The translations under genes and the position numbers were made by a program. DNA of 6,718 nucleotides from Fidelibacterota bacterium (GTDB lineage: Bacteria; Pseudomonadota; Alphaproteobacteria; Rhodospirillales; Rhodospirillaceae): positions 1 to 6,718 of the forward strand of contig CANJEU010000121.1 of NCBI GenBank assembly GCA_947473445.1, given 5' to 3'. The notes beneath the pieces are model-generated. The model made no database searches and was not told where the DNA came from. It saw nothing but the letters and a program-made list of their open reading frames with translations. Shown piece after piece: positions 1-5,339 of this stretch (its first letter is position 1; every line of letters begins with the position of its first letter).

Positions 1-50
1 AGAAGGAGAAGGGAGACAAGCGCGAGCGTTCGCATCGGCTTGGTTCTCAT
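1..50 (-). CDS. Start of a divergent gene with a signal peptide (partial, product unknown)
   Basis: Read on the minus strand from an ATG at 50-48, the sequence encodes MRTKPMRTLALVSLLLL and then leaves the window. Two positively charged stretches followed by an Ala/Leu/Val/Ser run are typical of the n- and h-regions of a bacterial signal peptide, so the product is probably exported or a lipoprotein. A second in-frame ATG at codon 6 is an equally good start. Each ATG is preceded by a GAGAA stretch about 8 nt upstream that could serve as a weak ribosome-binding site. Only 17 codons are visible, so neither the family nor the reality of the gene can be settled. The gene would be transcribed away from gcvT and would share the 51-197 region with it. 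Confidence 0.4.
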   Translation of the reverse strand, partial: MRTKPMRTLALVSLLL

Positions 51-197
51 CGTTTGATTCTCATCGGGCGGGTGTTCTCACAAGTTATCCACAGGTGTTT
101 GCATATTTGGGGCCCGCATCGGCAGATTTCCACAACATTTAGGTGTCCCGCCGTTGACCGCCTCCGGCGAATCAGCCCACACTCCCTGCACCTTATC
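51..197. promoter_or_regulatory. Upstream/divergent intergenic region before the gcv riboswitch
   Basis: This 147-nt non-coding stretch is more AT-rich in its middle (about 80-145) than its surroundings. It lies between the putative divergent signal-peptide gene and the riboswitch, so the gcv promoter should be here. A TTGACC at 154-159 resembles a -35 box, but no convincing -10 hexamer lies 16-18 nt downstream, so I do not assign a promoter. The region contains a perfect DnaA box (85-93), a weaker related sequence ATTTCCACA (126-134), and two GANTC sites (56-60, 169-173). A 9-nt direct repeat TTCTCATCG occurs at 44-52 and 58-66. Confidence 0.4.
85..93 (+). promoter_or_regulatory. Consensus DnaA box
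   Basis: TTATCCACA is an exact match to the high-affinity DnaA-binding 9-mer (the E. coli R1-type box). It sits in the AT-richer part of the upstream region, about 105 nt before the riboswitch. A weaker two-mismatch copy, ATTTCCACA, lies at 126-134. One or two boxes do not make an origin, so a transcriptional role for DnaA or a chance match are the alternatives. The match is seen directly; any function is inferred. Confidence 0.35.
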
Positions 198-285
198 CCC
201 CCGTGGAAGAGATCGGCTTTTCATGTTGGCCGGCGCCGAAGGAGCAACCGCCTCCGGAAACTCTCAGGCAAAAGGACCGCGGGGG
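198..285 (+). promoter_or_regulatory. Glycine riboswitch, aptamer I
   Basis: This is the first of two tandem glycine-sensing aptamers in the gcvT leader. The conserved core is clear: GCCGAAGGAGCAA at 235-247 and CTCAGGCAAAAGGACCG at 263-279 match the glycine riboswitch consensus nearly perfectly. A closing P1 helix of 9 bp forms between 198-206 and 277-285 with one U-G pair. A short P2 forms between about 209-212 and 262-265, and a small P3 hairpin pairs 241-244 with 252-255. Glycine riboswitches ahead of gcv operons are known ON switches that activate glycine degradation when glycine is plentiful. The linker to aptamer II is only about 6 nt, as expected for the cooperative tandem form. Confidence 0.95.
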
Positions 286-291
286 ATTGGT

Positions 292-408
292 ACTCTGGAA
301 AGCAGGTCCGCATTTCGCGCGGCCTCACCGAAGATGTAAGCCGTTGCGTTCGCTCCGTTTGAGGGCGGGCGCGAGTTCCGGTGATTCTTTCAGGTATTTC
401 CGACAGAG
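292..408 (+). promoter_or_regulatory. Glycine riboswitch, aptamer II
   Basis: The second aptamer begins with ACTCTGGAAAG (292-302) and ends with GACAGAG (402-408). P1 pairs CTCTG (293-297) with CAGAG (404-408). P2 pairs GAAAG (298-302) with CTTTC (387-391). The core elements CACCGAAG (about 326-333) and CAGGTA (391-396) are those of the downstream aptamer consensus. The arm between about 334 and 380 is long and less conserved. Its 3' strand and binding core (390-401) are also complementary to the gcvT ribosome-binding region, which makes this aptamer the probable direct controller of expression. Confidence 0.92.
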
Positions 409-481
409 GGGGGCGCGGCGACAGACGGACTCTGAGTCCGGCTCAAGCGGCAGCGCCTTGAACCCTTTTTGGAGAACCTGA
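390..481 (+). promoter_or_regulatory. Riboswitch expression platform and gcvT ribosome-binding site
   Basis: The gcvT ribosome-binding site is GGAGA at 471-475, 6 nt before the GTG start. The segment 390-401 (TCAGGTATTTCC) can pair with 471-481 (GGAGAACCTGA) to give 11 bp, including one G-U, with a single bulged A396. Because 390-396 also contributes the P2 strand and the CAGGUA glycine-binding core of aptamer II, the two folds are mutually exclusive: glycine bound means the RBS is free, and no glycine means it is masked. A perfect 6-bp hairpin with a 3-nt loop (426-440) sits inside the loop that this pairing would close. A T5 run (466-470) follows, but no strong stem lies directly before it, so a terminator mechanism looks less likely. 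The pairing is read from the sequence; the mechanism is inferred. Confidence 0.6.
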
Positions 482-1609
482 GTGGCAGATTCCTCCCAGC
501 CCCTCAAATTCACGCCGCTCGATGCCCTGCATATTTCGCTGGGCGCGAAGATGGTGCCGTTCGCGGGTTACAGCATGCCGGTGCAATATCCGCTCGGCGT
601 GTTGAAAGAACATATCCACACGCGCACAGCGGCCGGCCTGTTCGATGTTTCGCATATGGGCCAGGGCGAGCTAAGCGGCGCGGACGTCGCGGCGGCGCTC
701 GAAACCCTGGTGCCGGGCGATCTGCAGGGACTGAAACCCGGCCAGATCCGCTACACCGTTCTGCTGAACGACGAGGGCGGCATCCTTGACGATTTGATGG
801 TGACGCGTCCGGCCGAGGCCGAAAAAGAAGACACGCTGTATCTCGTGGTCAACGCCGCCTGCAAGGATCAGGACTTTGCCCATATCGCGGCCAAGCTCGC
901 CTCGCGCGCCAAACTCGTGCGTTTCGAAGATGCCGCGCTGCTCGCGCTGCAAGGGCCTTCGGCCGCTGTGGTGCTCGCGCGTTTCATTCCCGCGGCCGCG
1001 GCCATGGGCTTCATGACAAGCCACACCGTCACCTTTGAAGGCACACCCATACGTCTTTTCCGCTCGGGTTATACCGGCGAGGACGGTTATGAGATTTCCA
1101 TTCCCGCCGCAAAGGCCGAACACCTCGCGCGCACGCTTCTCGGGCAACCTGAAGTCGCCGCGATCGGTCTCGGCGCACGCGATTCACTGCGCCTCGAGGC
1201 CGGGCTTTGCCTGTATGGGAACGACATCGACACCACGACGACGCCGGTTGAAGCGGGCCTGTCGTGGGTCATCGGCAAGCGTCGGCGCACTGAAGGCGGT
1301 TTCCCCGGCGCGGAGAAGATTCTGCGTCAGCTGAAAGAGGGCGCGCCGAAAGCCCGCGTCGGCGTTCAGCCGTTGGGCAAAGCGCCCGCGCGCGCACACA
1401 CCGAAATCCAGGATGCGAACGGAACGAAGATCGGCGAGATCACCTCGGGCGGCTTCGGTCCCTCGGTGAACGCGCCTGTTGCCATGGGCTACGTGGACGC
1501 GCGTTTCAAAGCACCGGGGACAAAGATCAATCTGATGGTGCGCGGTCAGGCTCTGCCGGCCGAAGTGGCGCAGATGCCATTCGCACCGCATCGCTACAAC
1601 AAAAGCTAA
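482..1609 (+). CDS. gcvT: Aminomethyltransferase (glycine cleavage system T-protein)
   Basis: GcvT takes the aminomethyl group from the lipoyl arm of GcvH, releases ammonia and makes 5,10-methylene-tetrahydrofolate in the cytoplasm. The 375-residue product has the usual family length. Recognisable segments include MVPFAGYSMPVQY near residues 24-36, GLFDVSHMGQ (52-61), GGILDDL with the conserved Asp pair at 103-104, GYTGEDGYE (196-204), RDSLRLEAGLCLYG (233-246), and the C-terminal GEITSGGFGPSVN block of the barrel domain. The start is a GTG. It is chosen because GGAGA lies 6 nt upstream and the homologous N-terminus would be lost at the next in-frame ATG (551). The gene is first in the operon, directly behind the riboswitch, and is followed 17 nt later by gcvH. 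Confidence in the function is very high. Confidence 0.97.
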   Translation: MADSSQPLKFTPLDALHISLGAKMVPFAGYSMPVQYPLGVLKEHIHTRTAAGLFDVSHMGQGELSGADVAAALETLVPGDLQGLKPGQIRYTVLLNDEGGILDDLMVTRPAEAEKEDTLYLVVNAACKDQDFAHIAAKLASRAKLVRFEDAALLALQGPSAAVVLARFIPAAAAMGFMTSHTVTFEGTPIRLFRSGYTGEDGYEISIPAAKAEHLARTLLGQPEVAAIGLGARDSLRLEAGLCLYGNDIDTTTTPVEAGLSWVIGKRRRTEGGFPGAEKILRQLKEGAPKARVGVQPLGKAPARAHTEIQDANGTKIGEITSGGFGPSVNAPVAMGYVDARFKAPGTKINLMVRGQALPAEVAQMPFAPHRYNKS

Positions 1610-1626
1610 GGGGATAGGGGAGAGCC

Positions 1627-2004
1627 ATGAGCCTGCATTTCACCAAGGACCACGAGTGGATCAGCGTCGACGGTAAAGTCGGCACGGTCGGCATCACGCA
1701 ATACGCCCAAGCGCAATTGGGCGACATCGTGTTCGTGGAAGTGCCCGCGGGCGGTAAAGCGTTGAAGGCCGGCGGCGAAGCCGCGGTCGTCGAATCCGTG
1801 AAAGCGGCCAGTGAAGTTTATTCGCCGGTGTCGGGCACCGTGAAGGAAGGCAACGCCGCGCTTCCCGATGCGCCCCAGATCGTGAACGAAGATCCGCAAG
1901 GCGCGGGCTGGTTCTTCAAGATCGAACTTGCCGATGCGGGCGAGCTGAGCGGCCTGATGGATGAAGCGGCGTATGCGAAATACTTGGCGGAGCTGAGCGC
2001 TTAA
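1627..2004 (+). CDS. gcvH: Glycine cleavage system H-protein (lipoyl carrier)
   Basis: GcvH is the small shuttle protein whose lipoyl-lysine arm accepts methylamine from the P-protein, presents it to GcvT, and is re-oxidised by the L-protein. The product has 125 residues, the family norm. The N-terminus has the typical HEW motif (residues 9-11). The lipoylation site is ESVKAASEVYSPVSG, with the modified Lys at residue 59, and the conserved C-terminal NEDPQGAGWFFKI block is present. The ATG is preceded by a GGGGAGAG purine stretch (1617-1624). The 17-nt gap after gcvT implies co-transcription. A 204-nt gap filled by a palindromic element separates it from gcvPA. Confidence 0.98.
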   Translation: MSLHFTKDHEWISVDGKVGTVGITQYAQAQLGDIVFVEVPAGGKALKAGGEAAVVESVKAASEVYSPVSGTVKEGNAALPDAPQIVNEDPQGAGWFFKIELADAGELSGLMDEAAYAKYLAELSA

Positions 2005-2010
2005 GTTTTT

Positions 2011-2180
2011 TCCTCCCCCTCAAAGGGGGAGGTCAGGAGGGGGTCGTTTTTTTTGTTTTCTGGCGCACCAACGGAAAACAACAAACGACCCCTCCCCGCG
2101 GGGATTACAGCGATGCCGCTTGAAGGCAACGCGTAAAAGCCAGGCGGAGTGTCTACCGCGCCTCCCCTTTCAGGGGAGAG
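2011..2180. repeat. Palindromic C/G-rich intergenic repeat element between gcvH and gcvPA
   Basis: The 204-nt gap between gcvH and gcvPA has no credible gene but several inverted repeats. A perfect 9-bp hairpin with a 3-nt loop occupies 2012-2032 (CCTCCCCCT / AGGGGGAGG). A larger imperfect inverted repeat pairs about 2036-2060 with 2074-2097; its arms share GGGTCG...GTTTTC and its complement. CCCCGCGGGG at 2094-2103 is self-complementary. A 7-bp hairpin (CTCCCCT / AGGGGAG) lies at 2162-2178. The first and last hairpins resemble each other in inverted orientation, like the ends of a miniature palindromic or MITE-type element. T runs at 2006-2011 and 2047-2054 do not directly follow a stem, so I do not call a terminator. 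Copy number elsewhere in the genome cannot be seen from here. Confidence 0.6.
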
Positions 2181-2208
2181 CATAAACTAAGAACGAGGAC
2201 CGGACACG

Positions 2209-3555
2209 ATGCGTTATCTACCCCTCTCCGAAACCAACCGCCGCGACATGCTCGCGCAGATTGGCGTTTCGAGCGTTGATGAGCTGTTCCGCGATCTGCC
2301 GAAGAAGGCGCTTGCCGCCGCTTCGTTCAATCTGCCGAACACCATGAGCGAGATCGAGGTGGAGCGGGCGCTGGGCGTCATGGCCGCGAAGAATATGAAC
2401 TGCGCGGCGGCGCCGGCGTTCCTGGGGTGCGGCAACTACCGGCACCATACGCCGGCCTCGCTCGACTACATCATCCAGCGCGGCGAGTTCCTGACGGCCT
2501 ATACGCCGTATCAGCCTGAAATCGCCCAAGGCACGCTGCAGGCGATCTTTGAATTCCAGACCCAGGTTGCGCTAATCACCGGCATGGAAGTGGCCAACGC
2601 CTCCATGTACGACGGCGCGACGGCCTGTGCCGAAGCGGTCGCCATGGCCTGCCGCGTCACCAAACGTTCGCATGCGCTCGTCTCGGGCCGGGTGCATCCG
2701 CACTACCGCGATGTGACGCAGACGCAGATGAAGTTCCTGGACGTCGAGGTCGAGTGCCTCGCGCCCGATCCTTACGCGGTTGAAGATCTGATCGGCCGCA
2801 TCACGCCGGACCTGGCCTGCGTCGTCGTGCAGACGCCCGGCTTCTTCGGCCATCTGACCGATTACACGACGTTGGGCGAAGCGTGCCACAAGGCCGGCGT
2901 GCTGCTGGTGGTGTGCGTGACCGAACCGGTGTCGCTCGGCCTTGTGAAGTCGCCCGGCGAGATGGGCGCCGATATCGTGGTGGGCGAAGGCCAATCGCTG
3001 GCCGGCCCCATGACCTTCGGCGGGCCCGGTGTCGGCCTTTTCGCAACGCGCGAGAAATTCCTGCGCCAGATGCCCGGACGCCTGTGCGGCGAGACGACGG
3101 ATGAGGACGGCCGCCGCGGTTGGGTGCTGACCCTGTCCACGCGCGAGCAACATATCCGCCGCGAGAAGGCGACCTCGAATATCTGCACCAACTCGGGCCT
3201 CATCGCGCTGGCGTTCTCGGTGCATATGACGCTGCTGGGCGACGCGGGCTTCCAGCGCCTGGCCGAACTCAATCACGCGACCGCCTGTCAGCTTGCCGAC
3301 AAACTCGAAGCGGTGAAGGGCGTGAAGCTGGTGCCGTCGGCTTTCTTCAACGAGTTCACCCTCGCGCTGCCAAAACCGGCGGCGGAGGTGGTGGAGGCGC
3401 TGGCGAAAAAAGGTGTGCTGGGCGGCGTGCCGGCCTCGCGCTTCTATCCGACCTACCCCGAGCTTGCGAATCTGTTGATCGTCGCGGCGACGGAAACCAA
3501 CAGCGCGGATGACCAGATCAAATTTGTCAAAGCGCTGACGGAGGTGCTGTCATGA
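2209..3555 (+). CDS. gcvPA: Glycine dehydrogenase (decarboxylating) subunit 1, P-protein N-terminal half
   Basis: GcvPA is the first subunit of the two-gene P-protein. With GcvPB it forms the PLP enzyme that decarboxylates glycine and passes the remaining methylamine to lipoylated GcvH. At 448 residues it has the standard length. Diagnostic blocks are GCGNYRHHTP (73-82), YTPYQPEIAQGTLQ (98-111), MYDGATACAEA (from 133) and TSNICTNSGL (322-331). The fold is that of PLP-dependent transferases, but the PLP-binding Lys lies in the partner subunit. The ATG has an AGGA (2196-2199) about 9 nt upstream. The stop overlaps the gcvPB start by 4 nt (ATGA), so the two subunits are probably translationally coupled. 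Confidence 0.97.
   Translation: MRYLPLSETNRRDMLAQIGVSSVDELFRDLPKKALAAASFNLPNTMSEIEVERALGVMAAKNMNCAAAPAFLGCGNYRHHTPASLDYIIQRGEFLTAYTPYQPEIAQGTLQAIFEFQTQVALITGMEVANASMYDGATACAEAVAMACRVTKRSHALVSGRVHPHYRDVTQTQMKFLDVEVECLAPDPYAVEDLIGRITPDLACVVVQTPGFFGHLTDYTTLGEACHKAGVLLVVCVTEPVSLGLVKSPGEMGADIVVGEGQSLAGPMTFGGPGVGLFATREKFLRQMPGRLCGETTDEDGRRGWVLTLSTREQHIRREKATSNICTNSGLIALAFSVHMTLLGDAGFQRLAELNHATACQLADKLEAVKGVKLVPSAFFNEFTLALPKPAAEVVEALAKKGVLGGVPASRFYPTYPELANLLIVAATETNSADDQIKFVKALTEVLS
3540..3546 (+). promoter_or_regulatory. Ribosome-binding site of gcvPB inside gcvPA
   Basis: GGAGGTG lies 5 nt before the gcvPB ATG, within the last codons of gcvPA. Together with the 4-nt ATGA stop/start overlap at 3552-3555, it fixes the gcvPB start. 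It is the strongest Shine-Dalgarno match in the operon, which fits equal production of the two P-protein subunits. Confidence 0.8.
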
Positions 3556-5087
3556 CCCGTCCCACCACCGCGAGCGGCCATAAGGGCCTGCAGTTCGAAC
3601 AGAACCTGATTTTTGAGCAGAACACACCGGGCGCTACCGCCGTCGATCTGCCGCCGGTGCCGGTGGCGAAGCAGCGCCTGGGGGAAGTGAAGCGTCATAC
3701 GCCCGTCGGCCTGCCGGGCATGTCCGAGCCCGAAGTGGTGCGCCACTACACGCGCCTTTCGCAAAAGAACTATTCGATCGATTCAGGTTTCTATCCGCTG
3801 GGGTCGTGCACCATGAAGCACAACCCGCGCCTCAACGAGAAAATGGCGCGCCTGCCGGGCTTTGCCGAAATCCATCCGTTCCAGCCGGTGTCGACCGCGC
3901 AAGGCGCGATGGAGTTGATCGACACCTGCGCCCACTGGCTGCTTGAACTGACCGGCATGTCGGCGGTGGCCATGTCGCCGGCCGCCGGCGCGCACGGCGA
4001 GTTCTGCGGCCTCATGTGTATCCATGCTGCCCATGACGCGAACGGCCAGGCGCAGCGCAAGGTCATCATCGTTCCGGAATCGGCTCACGGCACCAATCCC
4101 GCCACCGCGGCCTTGTGCGGCTATACGGTGGAATCGATCCCCGCCAATGCCGATGGCCGGGTCGATATCGCTGTCCTGCGCGCCAAGCTCGCCGAACACG
4201 GCGATACGGTCGCGGCGGTGATGATCACCAATCCCAATACCTGCGGTCTGTTCGAGCGCGAATGCATCGAGATCGCCGACGCGGTGCATGCGGCCGGCGC
4301 CTTCTTCTATATGGATGGGGCCAACTTCAACGCCATCGTCGGCCGCCTGCGCATCGCCGATCTCGGCGTCGACGCCATGCATATCAATTTGCACAAAACC
4401 TTCTCGACCCCGCACGGCGGCGGCGGTCCGGGCGCCGGGCCAACGGTACTGTCTGCCAAGCTTGCGCCGTTCGCGCCGGTGCCGATGGTTGTGAAATCCG
4501 GTGAGGGTTACACCGTCGAGGAACACGCCGGTTTTGGCGTGGCCAAACAGGCCCTCGGCCGCATGAAGGGTTACCACGGCCAGTTCGGCGTATTCGTAAG
4601 GGCCCTCTCGTACATGATGAGCATGGGCGCCGATGGCTTGAAGCAAGCTTCGGGCGACGCGGTACTGAACGCCAACTATCTGATGGCGCGCTTGTCGGCC
4701 GAGTTGACGCCGGCGTTCGCGGGCCCTTGCATGCACGAATGCGTGTTCGACGACCGCTTCCTGAAAGGCACGGGCGTCACCACGCTTGATATCGCCAAGG
4801 CGCTGATCGACGAAGGCTTCCATCCGCCGACGATATATTTCCCCTTGGTCGTGCACGGCGCGCTATTGATCGAACCGACCGAGACCGAAAGCAAGCAAGC
4901 GCTCGACCAGTTCGTGACCTCAATGCTTTCACTGGCGCGCAAGGCCAAGGAAGGCCGCGCAGCGGAGTTCCAGGCCGCACCGCAGCTCAGCCCGCGGCGC
5001 CGGCTGGATGAAACCAAAGCCGCACGCCGTCCGATCCTGCGCTGGACGCCGCCCGCGAGCGACAAGGCGCAGCAGGCGGCGGAGTAA
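3552..5087 (+). CDS. gcvPB: Glycine dehydrogenase (decarboxylating) subunit 2, P-protein C-terminal half
   Basis: GcvPB carries the PLP cofactor of the split P-protein and completes the glycine-decarboxylating active site with GcvPA. The 511-residue length is normal for the subunit. Visible motifs are YPLGSCTMKHNP (81-92), PAAGAHGE, the ESAHGTNPATA block with His179, MDGANFNAIVG with Asp255, and HKTFSTPHGGGGPG with the PLP-linking Lys at residue 282. About 60 C-terminal residues are rich in Ala, Arg, Lys and Pro, and probably form a variable tail. It is the last gene of the operon; the gene for the L-protein does not follow. A 95-bp palindromic element begins 17 nt after the stop. Confidence 0.97.
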   Translation: MTRPTTASGHKGLQFEQNLIFEQNTPGATAVDLPPVPVAKQRLGEVKRHTPVGLPGMSEPEVVRHYTRLSQKNYSIDSGFYPLGSCTMKHNPRLNEKMARLPGFAEIHPFQPVSTAQGAMELIDTCAHWLLELTGMSAVAMSPAAGAHGEFCGLMCIHAAHDANGQAQRKVIIVPESAHGTNPATAALCGYTVESIPANADGRVDIAVLRAKLAEHGDTVAAVMITNPNTCGLFERECIEIADAVHAAGAFFYMDGANFNAIVGRLRIADLGVDAMHINLHKTFSTPHGGGGPGAGPTVLSAKLAPFAPVPMVVKSGEGYTVEEHAGFGVAKQALGRMKGYHGQFGVFVRALSYMMSMGADGLKQASGDAVLNANYLMARLSAELTPAFAGPCMHECVFDDRFLKGTGVTTLDIAKALIDEGFHPPTIYFPLVVHGALLIEPTETESKQALDQFVTSMLSLARKAKEGRAAEFQAAPQLSPRRRLDETKAARRPILRWTPPASDKAQQAAE

Positions 5088-5104
5088 GCACGCGATCCAT
5101 CTTG

Positions 5105-5199
5105 TTGGTCATCCTGGGCGAAGCCCAGGATCCAGAGTTCCGAACTCTGGTGTTGGTGTTTTGCTGCTCTGGACCCTGGGCTTCGCCTAGGGTGACCAA
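5105..5199. repeat. 95-bp palindromic repeat element (REP/BIME- or MITE-like) after gcvPB
   Basis: Two 33-nt arms, 5105-5137 and 5167-5199, are inverted copies with 30 of 33 positions identical; as RNA, two of the three differences are tolerated as G-U pairs. The 29-nt centre contains part of another palindrome, CCAGAGTTC-C-GAACTCTGG (5132-5150). Each arm is itself a hairpin: CCTGGGC-GAA-GCCCAGG on the left and a G-U variant on the right. Such nested palindromes with a CTGGGCGAAGCCCAG core are a familiar style of dispersed intergenic repeat in alphaproteobacteria. The 5132-5150 hairpin is followed by a moderately T-rich stretch (5151-5162), so the element may also help end or process gcv transcripts. 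No other copy lies in this window. Confidence 0.75.
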
Positions 5200-5238
5200 A
5201 AGTAAGTGGTCGGGCAGTGCACGCCAATTAGCGCTTCG

Positions 5239-5247
5239 TGTTACAAT
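5239..5247 (+). promoter_or_regulatory. Putative extended -10 promoter for the aminopeptidase gene
   Basis: TGTTACAAT is an extended -10 element: TG, one base, then TACAAT, which matches TATAAT at five of six positions. The upstream sequence offers only weak -35 candidates around 5217-5224, which is common for extended -10 promoters. It lies just after the palindromic element. It would start transcription near 5254, giving a leader of about 85 nt before the signal-peptide start at 5340. The element is seen in the sequence; its activity is inferred. Confidence 0.45.
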
Positions 5248-5339
5248 ATTCCCAGCTATCCCCCGCCGCGAGTTCTTGGAGACCCTCCACGTATCGTCGT
5301 AGCCTTGATCAAGTGCTCCCCATGGAAAGGATGCCGATC

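Noticed and set aside
154..196. TTGACC at 154-159 as the gcv -35 box
   Set aside because: No -10-like hexamer occurs at 16-18 nt spacing; CTTATC at 192-197 is far too distant.
54..362. Plus-strand open frame of 102 codons over the leader
   Set aside because: It runs through both glycine riboswitch aptamers, has no recognisable protein features and is explained by the GC-rich structured RNA.
412..470. Possible intrinsic terminator before gcvT (GGCGC 412-416 / GCGCC 453-457, then T5 at 466-470)
   Set aside because: The outer stem is only 5 bp with a large, poorly paired interior, and 8 nt separate it from the T run. The RBS-masking fold explains the leader better, though a terminator is not excluded.
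2012..2054. Hairpin 2012-2032 with the T8 run 2047-2054 as a terminator between gcvH and gcvPA
   Set aside because: Fourteen G-rich bases separate the stem from the T run, which itself lies in the arm of the next inverted repeat. Termination inside the operon is also unlikely to be complete.
2572..3276. 234-codon open frame antisense to gcvPA
   Set aside because: Its composition is that of a shadow of the gcvPA codon pattern, and there is no ribosome-binding site or recognisable domain.
3783..4856. 357-codon open frame antisense to gcvPB
   Set aside because: It is Arg/His/Gly/Ala-rich with no motif and lies wholly opposite a well-conserved gene; long antisense frames are expected at this GC content.
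5238..5339. Upstream in-frame extension of the aminopeptidase from ATG 5238
   Set aside because: This start overlaps the putative -10 element, lacks a ribosome-binding site and would bury the signal peptide behind 34 unrelated residues.
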